Source: Brugia malayi (taxonomy: Eukaryota; Nematoda; Chromadorea; Rhabditida; Onchocercidae). From it: a DNA stretch of 64,000 bases. Numbering within the stretch: position 1 is the first letter of the stretch; each line of letters opens with the position of its first letter. The translations under genes and the position numbers were made by a program. The stretch is taken from contig NW_025062476.1 in NCBI RefSeq assembly GCF_000002995.4, positions 8,988,501 to 9,052,500 on the forward strand, given 5' to 3'. Shown one piece after another: positions 51,851-64,000 of the stretch. Below the pieces are notes generated by a model, which made no database searches, was not told the origin of the DNA, and saw only the letters and a program-made list of their open reading frames with translations.

Positions 51851-54779
51851 ATGAAGCGTTCATCCAAAGAAGCGCTGAAGGGAGAAGGCGGTCGAGAAAT
51901 TAATAAAGCATCAGTGGCATCTATCACATCATCGGCCAAATCTGCAGAGCAGAATTTGGAGCGTTTGTATAAGACAATTCGCAATTCAGCAAAAAATGAA
52001 CGTGGCAAGAAATTGCGTTTGGAAAAAGCTTCTGTAAGTTATTTCTCAACGATACAAAACTGGTGATTCGTATGAAGAAATAAGGTGATGTCGAATATGC
52101 ATATGCCACTCACAAGATTTCATTGTGAATATCTTTTGGAATGAAGAGATCAAAGACACAAGCACTTGCTTTTTTTTGTAACGAGCTTTAATCTTGTGAA
52201 GTGATTCGAAAAGTTTTTTTTTTTTTTTTTTGAATTGAACATTTTATAAAGATTACTAAATTTTCTTTATTGTGTGAGGTTTTGTCAACTTTTATTTCTG
52301 CGATCTTACCTGTTTCTTCTTTCATTTGTCGACATTTCTGTCAGGAGGTATCTATATATTAATTTTTTTTTTCTATGAATTGATTGTTTTGTTCTTAACA
52401 CAAAACTATCTAAGCATTGTTGGTCGGTATCGCTCTCTTTTTTTGTAAAAATTTAATTTAGGCAAAGCGTGAGCGACAAAAATTGCGTTTGAAATTACGC
52501 GAAAAACTTGGCGAAGAAAAAATACCGAAGGAAAAGCCTCGAACAATTGAAAGTACTCGTGAATTTGATATTACTGTGATAGAAGATGACGACCAAGAAG
52601 TTTGTTCAGAGTTTTTTTATATATGCAGGTTTTAATACCATTTCTATAATGTTAATCATAGAGTTGAGCAAAAGACTTGTTTTTTAGCAAGTATAATATG
52701 TATGAAGATAATCATACATATTTTTTGGTTAATCTTTTTTCTTCATTCATTGGTTGGACTTTATTAATTGAAATTTGAAACGCATGGTTAATCAGTGTCG
52801 TTCATTTAATCTGGTAGATCTTTTGGAATTTCCTTTAATGACTAATAAGTGATAATGTTTTAGTTGTTAAGAAGTAATGTTTGAGAATTTTTTGACTGAA
52901 GAAAATAATTAAATATGTGCAAAGTTTAAGGACCAAGAAGTATACAGTGTCATTGTCTTTCAGGTTCAGCATGATGAAGCAAATGATGAAATGAGCACAT
53001 ACTTCAACGACGAAATACCACCGAAAATCCTGATAACCACGTCACCATATGCTAAAGTGGTTAGTTCTTGTCTTGTAGAACATTTTATCTATTTAGAGTG
53101 GTGCGTATTTTTCAATTTGCATGACGCAACACACTGCATATGCTATTGAGTTCTACAACTGAAGTACCATAATATGCTGACTATAGAAGCTTAGAATTAG
53201 TATTCCAGTTTACGGATGTTGAGAACAATTTCTTATCTTTCTGTTGATTTTTCTATTTTTTTAAGAACACATTCAAGTTTTGCTACGAATTACAAAAATG
53301 CATTCCTAATGCTGATATATTTACCCGTAAAGGAATCCCTTTGAAAAAAGTGGTGAAACAAGCAAAATCCAAGGAATATACTGATTTGATTGTAGTGCAC
53401 GAAGATCGGAAGATACCAAGTAATTTTTGTCTCTTCTTTGTCAAATAATTTATTGTAATTCCTTTACATAAGATGAATGAAACAATTTGTGTAAAGATAT
53501 GCCAGTTCAGCTGTAGTGCTTGAATTTTTTTCACTACTGCAAGTATCAAAAGTTTACATCACTTTTTTTTTGGTGCTGTGACATAATTATTATCATTATT
53601 TCCAGATGGTATTGTTCTTTGTCATTTACCAGATGGTCCAACTGCGTTTTTTAAAATTAATAGTTTAACGTTTACTAAGAATCTTAAGGTGAGAATTTAT
53701 TGAAGTGCTATATTCTCAATAATTTTACTCGTTTGTTGATTTTTGTTAATATCCAAATTATACAAATAGGTTTTATTATTTTGGTTTATGAAGTTTTAGT
53801 TTTTTAAAATTTCATTTCACTGTACGTTCTTTAATCTTAACTAGTAAAAGGTTCGCCGAGAAAGAAACATTTCGGTTCTAAAGACTTGATGAATAATGTA
53901 ACTTTAATATTGTAGAAAAAAGGCGAATCCACCGTGCATTATCCAGAAATCGTATTAAACAATTTCAACACCCGGCTTGGTCATACGATTGCTCGAATGT
54001 TTGCTTGTCTTTTTCCACAAAAACCTATGTATTCTGGGCGACGAGTGGTTACTTTTCACAACCAACGTGACTACATATTTTTTAGACATCACAGGTTTTG
54101 CATTACCAACTGTTAGCGAATTTAATTTTCAGATTATTTCATTGATAACTTTCTTTACTTCTCGGAACTGACAAAATTTAACTTTTGCTTTTCCTAATCA
54201 ACTTAAAGTTCTCTTTGTTGCGATTTTTCCTTTTCTTGGGAATCATTCTCACGTTCCTTCCTGAACATCTTCCTTTTGACGGTTGTTTTTATTTCGAAAT
54301 TTGAAATCAAATTTGAGATATTTTTCATACACGATGTAAAATTATTAAAATTGATATTTAACTTTTCTTTACTATAAACAGATACGAGTTCAAAAGAGAA
54401 GGTGAAAAGGCGGCATTGCTCGAGCTCGGACCTCGTTTCACTTTACGGCTGAAATGGCTGCAGAAAGGAACATTTGATACTCGATATGGTGAATATGAAT
54501 GGGTCCTAAAGGTATTTTTCGTTTTACTTAATTTTGGATATCATTTCGTTCTTAATATTTGCTTCATTATATAATTTGTTAATCAAATATTTAATACTAA
54601 GATGTATTTTTTTCTGTTTTAGCGAAGATTTTTTCTTATTTGTGTTTCATTCCAATGCTACTGAAGCAAAGATGTTGAAATGAATTACTTTGTTTGGAAT
54701 CAAAAGTGTTTTATTTTTTCATATGGTTTATTTTCAGAGGCATGAAATGGAATCTAGTCGAAGGCGATTTTTTTTATGA
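51851..54779 (+). CDS. rpf-1: Ribosome production factor 1 (RPF1, Brix domain), 8 exons, 334 aa
   Basis: RPF1 is a nucleolar Brix-domain protein required for 27S pre-rRNA processing and 60S subunit assembly. Exons are 51851..52033, 52462..52599, 52964..53059, 53266..53419, 53606..53688, 53916..54094, 54382..54511 and 54738..54779, 1005 nt in frame. The basic N-terminus ([18 protein letters not shown]-type helices) precedes the Brix domain. That domain contains [53 protein letters not shown] and [55 protein letters not shown] and [20 protein letters not shown] follow, and the protein ends SSRRRFFL. This matches RPF1, rather than RPF2, IMP4, BRX1 or SSF1, throughout. An in-frame ATG lies upstream (51824), but the one at 51851 follows a TTTCAAG acceptor-like site. 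Confidence 0.96.
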
Positions 54780-55499
54780 CAAATTTGATAATGCCTCAAT
54801 TCAGTTATATTTTTTGATAAATAAATTGTAAGATTCTCCACGTTTTGTTTATATATATTTTCCTTAGAAGGTCATATTGTATTGTATACTGTGAACTGTT
54901 GGATCACTAATTATTAATAAGGAAATTCACAGTGAATGATTAGGTTTAAGCTTGATGTTCTGCGAGCGTCCAAAAAGATTACACAAGATAAGCAGTACGA
55001 CCATTTGAAATTCTCTATGCTTTAAAACCATATGAATTATTTCCTTTCCTTTGGAAGCGACCTTTTCTCTTTCTTATCAAGACTTATTCCTCGCTTGTAT
55101 CAAGTGATAGTTATTAAGTTTCACTAACAAATAATTCAAGTTATTTATGCACCATCTTATCCATGTTGCTGCAGTGGCCGATTGTTTAATTTGCAAGGAT
55201 ATTTGGCTTTGACCTGCAGCATCCGATAAGTGAATTGCATAATGAGATTAGAAAGATTGTTCCAATGAACGCATGACATCCGGCGTATACCAGAAACTAG
55301 AATTAAACTTATTACAGTGTACTGCTCAAACTGCTGATTACGCTTTTATGGTATGAGGTATAAAAATTTTATTGGAAGTATAATTTCTGAAGTGCTAAGA
55401 GCTGACACGGTTTCAGACGGTTTGAATTCGTAAGCAGTGGTTAAGTGAGCAAACTTGATTGTTGATTGAATTACAAAATCAAGGCACCAAAAGGCAAAC
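54780..55499. other. Convergent spacer between RPF1 and the SLC19 gene
   Basis: About 720 bp lie between two converging 3' ends. It may contain the missing last exon of the SLC19 gene on the minus strand; a TTCAG acceptor near 55389 is a candidate but gives only a few codons before a stop. Confidence 0.4.
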
Positions 55500-58477
55500 T
55501 TATGTTTTCCAAGGAAAGTGAGTTTTTTCCACTTCGAATTCAATAGTTAATGCTGTACATAAATTGGTTACTTGTTGCCTAACAGGCATGTTAAGTCCGT
55601 GTTGATCAGGTACAATGATGGTGAGTAATGTTTGAAGCAACAGGGCAGTGAACGAATTCAAACCAAATACTAAACCATATGATTCACCGATCATTTTCCT
55701 TGCCAAGTTCCACCTGCAAGTATAACCAGAAAAAATGCCGGTGATTAACTTGCGTTGGATATCCAATTTCTCAATTCAGAAAAATGGCAAATTTTGTAAA
55801 ATTTTACAAAATTAAGCATTTCTTTCTCTTAATGGTCCAAGGATACTAAATAGGTGATGCTGTACTACATATCAGCCATAATGGGAGCAGTAAGTGGTGC
55901 TGATTGTTGCTTCCTTATAATTGCTGTAATAGTTTGCATTTCTCAGAATCTTATATTTAATAGAAAGTATTCCACATTTCTCTCAAACTTAGCATGAATT
56001 CGTAAAGCAAAGACATGAATTATTTTTAGATATGCGGAACTCCTAAGCTAAATTGAAGTCACAAATTTTTTGCTCAGCTTTAGTAGATTGATAATAATTT
56101 AGCAGATTCTGTAATAGATTCTAATAAGAAGAGATAGACATTTGTATGAAAAAGTCAATTGTTAAAAGCAGCTCTTTTGGATTTTAAAACGAAATTAGTT
56201 AACTCACTGCGCAATGGTAATCATCACTTGATACAAACTTCGATAGCCAATATAACAAACATACATAATCCATATGGATTGTGCTCTTGAATATACAATT
56301 AATATTAACGTATCAATCAAAGAAATCGTAGCCAGCATCAGTTCACCCCATTTATCCCAATTTATTTTAGCTAAACCCAATATTAAAATCGATATGGCAG
56401 CTGAAAGTTATCAGGATTATGCCATATTATTAAATATATCGCCTGATTCTAACTGTTGATCTTTTTAGAAAGTTTAATTCTGAAGAAACGACAAACATAC
56501 AAACTGGTTAAGTGTTTGAAGTTGCCTATCCTGTATTGAAATTGCATTTATCCAACCCATCCGCTGTAATTACTAGAAGTTACTTCCAAATATCCTATCA
56601 TACATGTGTTTTGTGGCTTTCTTTGATTTAGTCTAACAATTAAAATTCTAAAAATAAGCATATAACTACCTGTGGCAGTATACATAGCTTCCGCGAAACC
56701 ATTTAATGAATTCGTGTCACCACGTTGTACTTCACCCCAAAGTGATTGAGCATATTGAGCAACCTTCATGTTATAAATTACATACTGATTTGAGAATATT
56801 TCATTTTTGCAGTGTTTCTCGAGATGTAAATAGCGAAATCAGTGACACTCTCGAAAGATGTTTGGTGTCATTGGTATGGTAGTAATGAAGGAAATTCACT
56901 TTCTCAAGTATCTGCGATGGATATACTCAATGAATACCTGAAGTGACATGCATGTTGTTAGTGCCCACCATATGGACCACTTTCGGATGGCAGCAATCTG
57001 ATATATATGAGTTATATTATGACGCATTAAGCATAACTGGTATTGTACATATGCACTATACGTCTGTGGTAAACCGGATTGTTCGGCGGCCGTTTCTGAA
57101 AGGACACTGATTCTTTATAAATCAGTGTCAAAAAAAAAAAAAATGCATGAAAAATAAGAGAATAGTGAAACTTTGATTTGCCGCAAATTGAGTTCATAGC
57201 ATTTGAATTCTTCATGACTAATTAATTACCTTTGCTATTCGAGTTGGAGAGCCTGACAATCACTTGCTTCCATTTCACATTCGGTAGAAATGCAGCAAGA
57301 ATGACAACAAAGCATGGGATTCCAAAACCTATACTTTGCAAAAATTGATAACTTCCAATCCCCGTAAGAATAATTGTCTGAGCCAGAAGATAACTTATCA
57401 TGCGTCCAGACATCACTGCTGCTCTCGAATAACTTGTTAATCTATGATATCTAGGCCTTGAGGACCAAAACAATCAAAACACTTAGAAATACAAACAAAA
57501 TAAAAATGTTAGCGAAAGGTCATCCTTTAATCATTGATTATAATTCAGTATAAATCACTGATCACTTATAAACAATCGTAATAATTACTTTTGATACTGA
57601 TCCTTTTCTGATTTTGAGTAAATATAGGAGAAGAAAGCTATTTCGGAAGCAGATGCTGTTCCGAAAACCATAATCCCCAGTTTTTGCGCCCAAACCATCG
57701 GGCAGAACACCAATATACCTCTCAAAATATTTCTCAGAGTCGGGAAATTAAAATGAATGATCCGGGTAAATCGTAAAAAACAAAATTTTAATTTAAATAA
57801 TTTGTTCCGAGAAGTTTATACAAAGAATAAATTTGTGACCACCAAACAATTAATTAATTTGACTACAAAATTCACAGTTTAGGAGAGCAACCCGCTAAAA
57901 CTTGGATTAAGTCCCTCAATATGAAAATCAGAGAAGTTTACTAAAAGTATGATGCTTGAAAATTACTGTTAAACTTGAATTAGACTAAAATTTATTAAAA
58001 TGCTTACGTTAGGAGTTTAAAATAGCGAGAAAACGAAAAAGAGAGCCATATGTTCACATGCATGGAAAGTTCGGAAAACGATGAATGAAACATACCGATA
58101 AATGGTTTGTGCGACAACTTCTAGTAACATCGTTGGTTTGTAAAGTGTTAGATCAGTTAACAAAAGTACTGGTATCAGTGATAACAAATAACTGTAAGCG
58201 GCAAATGGATAAACCTGAAATTGAGAAGCATGCTAGCAGTACTAAAGCACTGTAGTGCTATTTTATGAAAGCTGTGTGGAAAGTTTAAAATCTTTTATTA
58301 AAAGATATTTAGAAACATTATTCACAAGATTTGAGATACAATACGAACCTCATTTGTAAGTTGTTCGCGTGTCAAGTTCAACACTTCACTTTGATATAAA
58401 TAAATAAATGGTTCACCAATTTTAAATTCTTTAATGAATCCGTAGAAACAAATTAGTGCAGTCAGGAAATGCAACAT
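55500..58477 (-). CDS. SLC19-family folate/thiamine transporter, 8 exons, about 421 aa
   Basis: SLC19 carriers import reduced folates or thiamine across the plasma membrane. Exons are 58349..58477, 58096..58214, 57589..57720, 57230..57456, 56938..57095, 56670..56763, 56208..56400 and 55500..55713. The N-terminus [20 protein letters not shown] and GEPFIYLYQ match the first membrane segment, and [19 protein letters not shown] the next loop. [20 protein letters not shown] and [20 protein letters not shown] are family signatures, as are [10 protein letters not shown] and [20 protein letters not shown]. About eleven membrane segments are visible. The last one is missing: after NMPVRQQ the frame runs on for 18 hydrophilic codons to a stop, whereas the family continues into a hydrophobic helix. 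A GTAACC donor there suggests a last exon I could not place. Confidence 0.87.
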
Positions 58478-61400
58478 TGTTCCAGCAATTTGTTAGTTAA
58501 TTCCGAAGGTTTTTGTCAAAATCTTTTTTGCTTTTATGAATAAATGGATGCTATGCTGCGGAATTGAGTCGCACAATTCGAATTTGAAATCCCGCACAAA
58601 ATAGCAAATTAACGAAATATTTACTCAGTGATCGTTGTGAACTGTTTATCAGTTGAAAGTTTGAAAGAAGTTTCTCTCTTTACCACAACTAATGCTACGA
58701 AATCGCTGTTTTGAAAAGCAGTTGGAATGTCACAAGAGGAGTGGAAGAAAAAGAGACAATGAATGACACAACTGCAATACTACACAAAGATTATGTGAAG
58801 AATTTCTTCCGCCTATTTTTTAGATAACCTTCCTGCAAAAAATTCTGAAATAAAATATGCAATAATAGAGTAGCAGGGGGTATTGATAGGTTACTGCATC
58901 ATCAATTGGGACCATTCTGTTTGCTCTGATATTTAATTGCTTTTTATGTAAACAGCTAAATATTTGGATGGAAAAAAAATTTTTATAAAGCTTAAAGGGA
59001 AAAGATTGATAACAGTGATTAAGGTAGCAACACCAAAGTAAGCATTCATGCAATAAACTCAGTCAGACTGCATAAGAATTAAATACTTTCAGCATAATAG
59101 ACAAAATATTATTATTTTTAGAAGTATTTTGTATTTTGTACTAGGTAATTATTGTTTAATGTGCTAGAGAAATAAACTACATAGTAAATGATAAATAAAT
59201 CATTACACAACAAATAAACAGAGAAGTAGGATGAGTTTCTTTTTCATTTGCAGTGGGAAAGAGGTCTTCTTGTTCCTCTATCACTGTTTTTCAGTCTTTT
59301 TAAGCTTTCTCTTACCTTACAGGTTCCTATTATCCTTCAATGATACTATAGTGGAATGATTTCTGCGACAGTTCTCGAAGGTGCTTTTACTATCTTCCAT
59401 TTCCTTGTTCTTTGCATATCAGTTTTTCTCCATCTTTGCTCCTTCATCACTTGTTAAATCAATAAAATAATTCGAATATTACAACAAAAACAATAATCAT
59501 TTCAACTTTATGACAGCATACAATTACTTTCGTATTTCTAGCACTCTTTTTTATCTGCAACGCTTAGCTAATGAAAAATTAACTAATTTAGTGTACTTCA
59601 AAATATTAATTGAACAGAAGAAGTGAGTAAGAGAGAAGATTTTCTTAATAGATAAACAATTAAGCAATTCAAAATCAATGAATTCTTATCATATCTTTAC
59701 AACATATTCTCTTCATATAAGTATTTTGACCAACACTGAATCCTTCTCCTTCTAAACTTCACAAATTTTAAATACGTCGAACATTTTATTTTGCATATTT
59801 CAAAGACCACAGAATTATTCGTCATATGTACTTCCCTTAAATAGAACTACCAATGAATATTAAAAAAAAAAAAAAGAAAAATGAAATTTAAGTGATGAAT
59901 GCAATATTTACGGTGTTGTATGTCTATAAAGTAAAAATAAAGTGAAACAAATTTAGATCCTAAATGGTATACTTTTGGGAATAACTTTTGGTAACTTTTA
60001 AAAATGAGTAATTTTGTAAGTTTTATTATGATTAAATATGGATAAAAGTGAACTTTTATTTATATATTATTTATATTAACTATAATGGAATTTACAAAAT
60101 TGGAACTTCCTTTTTCAGCAGAAAATTATAAGTATATATGACACAACAATGCAAAAGGAAAATTTCAAAAAACTTCTAAATTAGAAATATTCTTTTCATC
60201 TTTTTCTGAACTGAGAAATCTTCTTGCTTTACATTGCACTGTGTACGAGCCTTTTCATGTTGGCAATATTGCATAGAGTTTTCTTTTTTCACTATTCACT
60301 GGAATAATTAATTTTGATCAGTTAAATTAAACTTTAGGATCTGAAACTTCAAGGTTATTAATTTAATTAGCATAGATTCGATTAATATAGCTTTACAAAG
60401 TTCTTATCAGAATTTAGCAATTTTCGTATTCTTTGATGATGATTTTATAGCTTAAACTGTGCGTTGAAATATTTGTCGTTATAACTTTGTACAAATAAAA
60501 AAGTTTTGCCGAATGTGTAGCAGTTAGAGTGTACAAATTAAACTAACGCAGGGCGACAGCGTATTTGATTTGTCGGACTTAAATCAAGCATTTTTCTTTT
60601 GAATAAATCTCGAAAATCTAGCTAGGCTTCATTACTAGCAAGGTTGATAAAGAAGCAGTGAAGGTTAGATTTTAAAATTATAAATGATTCAGCTGCCGAA
60701 ACTCAAAAATAAATTAGTCACCTATTAATCATTTGTGAATTAACTGATTCATATATGCTTTATTGGTTATACAATTATAGACGAATATAACCATTCGAGC
60801 AGTATAATAAGGTATTAATTTTTTCAGCAAATGTAATACAGTAATGGATACATCAGGAAAAATAAAATTAAATAATTTAAAAAATAAAGCAAGAAAATAG
60901 AAGCACAATCATTATGCTTAATTTCTTAAATTTCTCAATTTAATTGAAAGATTCTATTTTTCTGAAATTTCAAATACTTCTTATCAACACTTTCTTCAAT
61001 CTACTTATGTACTTTTGTCGAAGATTTTAATTACGAATAATATTCCAATTTTGTGCTGAATTAAAATTGTCGGCATTAATCTTCAATGTCACACCTTATT
61101 ATGTTATCAATTAGCTGTTTCATATTCCTCTAAAATTTCAGTTCGAAATTCCAATCTAGAGAAAAGCATGAGGGCAAAAATTTTGAGATCAAATAAGAAA
61201 TGAAACATAAAAGTGTCAGCGGAATAAAAATTTATATCACTGAATAAGAAAAGTAAGATTTAAGTCTTCTGTTTAAACATGTTACGAAATGAACCAAAGA
61301 AATAAGTGCTCAATAAACAAATTGCTAAAAAAAATTGGGGAATAGTAGTAATTCTCGTTTTTTGATTCTTTCTCTGGAACCTTTAGTTTAGTAAAAAATA

Positions 61401-61946
61401 AAACAATTCTTTAGAAATTTCTTTTCACATTGATTTCAATGTTTTTAAGAACAATGAAAAAATTTGTCTTTTCTAAAATTTAGTATTCCTTAGATATTAA
61501 ATTTCGTAACTCTTTTTGTAATATTTGAATCATACCATCCGCTCAATGTTTCATTACCAGCTGTCATCGATTATTAAATCTAATTTATTAAGAATACTTC
61601 TTGCTGGAAGTACTTTGCTCTAATTCTAGCAAATCGTTCGCCGTTTCATTTGCACAGTACAAATTCCAATATTTTTCCATTTAGCTCTGAAAAAACATAA
61701 TTTCTTTGTAAAAGAGGTATAATGCTTCTTCTCTCTTTGTTCATAATATATTTTCATATAAAATTTTATCATCAAAAAGATTAATTCTTAATGATTACAG
61801 AATAGTTCAAAACAGTGTGAAGAATTTCTTTCACTAAGAGAATAAAATTGTACTCAGTGAAAATCTATTGCCATCACTTTACAAGAAGTTAGCGATAAAT
61901 TGCCACTATTATTACAAACTTCTGGAAAAATTAGTGAATTTAGTTA
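58478..61946. other. 3.5 kb intergenic region without a supported gene
   Basis: Very AT-rich DNA upstream of the SLC19 gene. The minus-strand ORF at 58820-59053 and the other short ORFs have no recognisable motif. No repeat family, RNA gene or exon chain was recognised. Confidence 0.45.
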
Positions 61947-62270
61947 TTGAGTTCAAGCAGCCTATTCAGTTATTCAAATGAAAAGTCACATGGACATTTT
62001 AAAAGAACACGAAAATGTGCTGATCAATTAGCACTTCTCGAAACTGTTGCGTCATTAGTAAATGAAGATTCTGTTTGCAAATTTATGTTAGAAAATGATA
62101 AAAGTGAAGAATTTGTTCAAAAGAGAAAAAATTTCAAGATGGTCAAAAGCACTTTTAGTAAAAATAGTAGAATTCGTGTAAAATCTAGTTTCTCATTTAA
62201 ATATCACCCAGTAAATTGGATTTCGAATTTTCTTTCTGCAAACAAAATCATTTTAAAGAAGTTTTTCTGA
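61947..62270 (+). CDS. Unassigned ORF, possible coding exon, about 107 codons
   Basis: An open frame of about 107 codons ends in TGA, long for DNA this AT-rich. It includes HGHFKRTRKCADQLALLETV, ASLVNEDSVCKFMLENDKSE and VKSTFSKNSRIRVKSS. The frame begins with TTG, not ATG. Acceptor-like AG sites (TTCAAG, TATTCAG) lie at its 5' end, so it would have to be a terminal exon of a gene whose upstream exons I cannot see. Composition (Lys, Ser, Asn, Phe) is partly what AT bias alone would give. Family unknown. Confidence 0.25.
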   Translation: MSSSSLFSYSNEKSHGHFKRTRKCADQLALLETVASLVNEDSVCKFMLENDKSEEFVQKRKNFKMVKSTFSKNSRIRVKSSFSFKYHPVNWISNFLSANKIILKKFF

Positions 62271-63349
62271 TGTTTGCTTAGCAAGTAGTAAGAAAAGATA
62301 GGAATATTATCGAAACTGTGTTGACGAAGTTTGGGTCATTAAATGGGCATTTGAATTTCTGAACAAAAGACGCGCGTGAAAGCAAGAAAAAGAAAAGTAA
62401 AAAGAAGCTTTCTTTTGTAATGGTAAAAGTAGTAATAGCACTTAAATCTATATCCTTTCTTTTCCCTCGTCTGTTTGATTTTAATACAATTTCATTGACC
62501 AAGCATAGGCCATTTTGTAGGCCATACATAGTTTAGTTAGAGTGGTAGCACTATCGACACATTATTATGCAGATAGAAACAGAAGTTTTCACACAGAACA
62601 GATAGATTTTTGTCGTAGAGACTAGTTAAATTGACTTAACAATTACAATTAAAAATCTCGATGTCAGGTCCTACCGTTCCTTCTAAACCGGATATGGACC
62701 AGCCGGTTTGTTAACCACTTTATAAACGTTTCATCGGACAGCTACCAACATCCAACTTCATTTCATATTTTGCTTTAAAAATAGTTAAGGATACTTTATT
62801 AGTTAAATTCTTGGGAGAAAAAATCATTCAAAGTTAGCGTTATCTAGCAAAATTAAGTAAGAATAATTGTTGATGCTATCAAAATTTCAACCAGATTTTC
62901 AAGGATTTCAAAAAACGTTGACATTTTTCAAATTTACTCTGGCTCCTCGGCCCAAGTTCTAGCTGCAGTAAATCTGGGTTTTTGTTTCTTGCTTATTACA
63001 TATCAACAAATTGTTGTTATCCATTACAGTGTCTAGCTATTAGATGATCATAATAGTCGATGTATCTGGTTAAATATAGAAATCAACTTCTTGTCCAAAA
63101 TTTCTAATCAATTCAGTTCAAAATCTTTTGGCCTTAATGCTGCCATTTCTTATTCAACTTCTGGCTTCTTTTTTTGCCCTGTAAGTGATATAGAGTAAAA
63201 TGAGCTGAAAATGCATCATTTTAATTTCAGCGTTCAAAAATTCGGTATTAGATGAAATTGTTTTGTATTTGCACCAACATTTTTGGCATTTTTTGCTAAA
63301 ACTATCAGACAGTTTTTGAACCAACGATTTTCTAGTTATCCAGTCAGCT
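62271..63349. other. Intergenic DNA upstream of the Gly/Ser/Tyr-rich gene
   Basis: About 1.1 kb with no supported exon. The minus-strand ORFs at 62278-62529 and 63154-63390 have no recognisable domain. The promoter of the gene starting at 63350 should lie here. Confidence 0.45.
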
Positions 63350-63925
63350 ATGCTCCCTCTAATACTTACTATCATATTTTTCGCATTCAAACAATGTAGC
63401 GGTCAGTTAGGTTATGGTGGTAATGGTTACTGTTCTACTTGCGCACTGACTAATAGTGGCTCAATTTCGCGAGGATTTGGCTTTGGTGGCGGCAATTACG
63501 GTACCAATTCAATTTTTTTGCTGAAATTTTTCATTCTAATGTGGAGACAACGATATTTGCTAGTGTGATTTATTCCATTCTCTAAGGTTTTATAAAGATA
63601 AGAAAGCGAAATAGCTATACTAATTTCGCTCTATCATTCTATCAAATAAATGAGCTTTAAACTGAAATACAAAGTTCAAAATTTAAACTGGATTCAATAA
63701 AAATAAACTGATTTGTAAAATTTATTTTTGTGAAAGAGCATTTCAATAAGTTCATCGAATACCGCAAATTCAGATTTGACTGGCAAAAGTTTGTATTCAC
63801 TACCCACAAGCAACAGTCTAATCATTCCAAGCAGCTACGGCTATAGTTCAAGCAGTTACGGTAGTGGTACAGGTTATGGGAGCACCCAGACTAATAATAA
63901 TCTAAACTACGGTTCTTCCTCTGCA
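63350..63925 (+). CDS. Gly/Ser/Tyr-rich secreted protein, 5' part only
   Basis: Two exons join in frame: 63350..63500 and 63774..63925, with donors GTACCA and GTACGT. The frame then continues beyond the window. The N-terminus MLPLILTIIFFAFKQCSGQ is a clear signal peptide. The mature part starts with GYGGNGYCSTC, then RGFGFGGGNYG, and exon 2 carries SSYGYSSSSYGSGTGYGSTQ. Such Gly/Ser/Tyr-rich secreted proteins occur in nematode cuticle, eggshell or secretions, but I cannot name a family. A short CxxC (CSTC) sits near the N-terminus. The 3' end is outside the window. Confidence 0.75.
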
Positions 63926-64000
63926 GTACGTTCTTTTGATCTTTAACAGTTCATGATTTATTGTTCCAAGATATAAAAAAATGTTGTTGTTAGGTCAAGA

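Noticed and set aside
1..64000. Transposons, CRISPR arrays, prokaryotic operons or endosymbiont DNA
   Set aside because: No transposase, reverse transcriptase, long terminal or inverted repeats or regularly spaced repeats were seen, and all recognised genes contain spliceosomal introns.

Overview
The window is AT-rich eukaryotic DNA with compact multi-exon genes, short introns and mostly GT..TTTCAG-type splice sites. The protein families point to a nematode: a NRF-6-like membrane acyltransferase, a secreted DB-module protein, two TTBK-type kinases and a BPI/LBP-like protein. A clade III (spirurid or filarial-like) worm is my inference from composition and gene content; nothing here proves the species. 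I rebuilt gene models by hand by joining exons whose splice sites and reading phase agree. Nine complete models give an uninterrupted frame from ATG to stop: NRF-6-like, SF3B4, ARP6, Rab39, Asterix, RNase Z, the first TTBK kinase, the DB-module protein and RPF1. The BPI-like model closes with one ambiguous junction. The SLC19 model closes only with a doubtful last exon.

Layout. 1-1.2 kb, minus: 5' part of a K-Cl cotransporter that runs off the left edge. 3.6-9.8 kb, minus: 17-exon NRF-6-like acyltransferase. 11.2-13.9 kb, minus: SF3B4/SAP49 splicing factor. 14.5-17.2 kb, minus: ARP6 actin-related protein. 19.4-21.1 kb, plus: Rab39 GTPase, with an odd repeat in its third intron. 22.9-23.5 kb, plus: frameshifted remnant of an ABT1/ESF2 ribosome-biogenesis gene. 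24.9-25.9 kb, minus: Asterix/WDR83OS in four small exons. 26.5-32.5 kb, minus: long-form RNase Z. 32.8-34.9 kb, minus: TTBK-type kinase.

39.2-41.6 kb, plus: secreted DB-module protein. 43.8-47.8 kb, plus: BPI/LBP-like lipid-binding protein. 48.9-51.1 kb, minus: second TTBK-type kinase. 51.9-54.8 kb, plus: RPF1 Brix-domain protein. 55.5-58.5 kb, minus: SLC19 vitamin transporter. 63.35 kb to the right edge, plus: Gly/Ser/Tyr-rich secreted protein, cut by the window end.

Most identified genes are housekeeping: splicing (SF3B4), chromatin (ARP6 of the SWR1/SRCAP complex), tRNA 3' processing (RNase Z), ribosome assembly (RPF1, plus the ABT1 remnant), membrane-protein biogenesis (Asterix) and trafficking (Rab39). 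Two same-strand groups, ARP6-SF3B4 and TTBK-RNase Z-Asterix, are close enough to be candidate nematode operons. I found no mobile element, CRISPR array or obviously new multi-gene system. The least explained items are three orphan exon-like ORFs, a 53-codon ORF and the Rab39 intron repeat.
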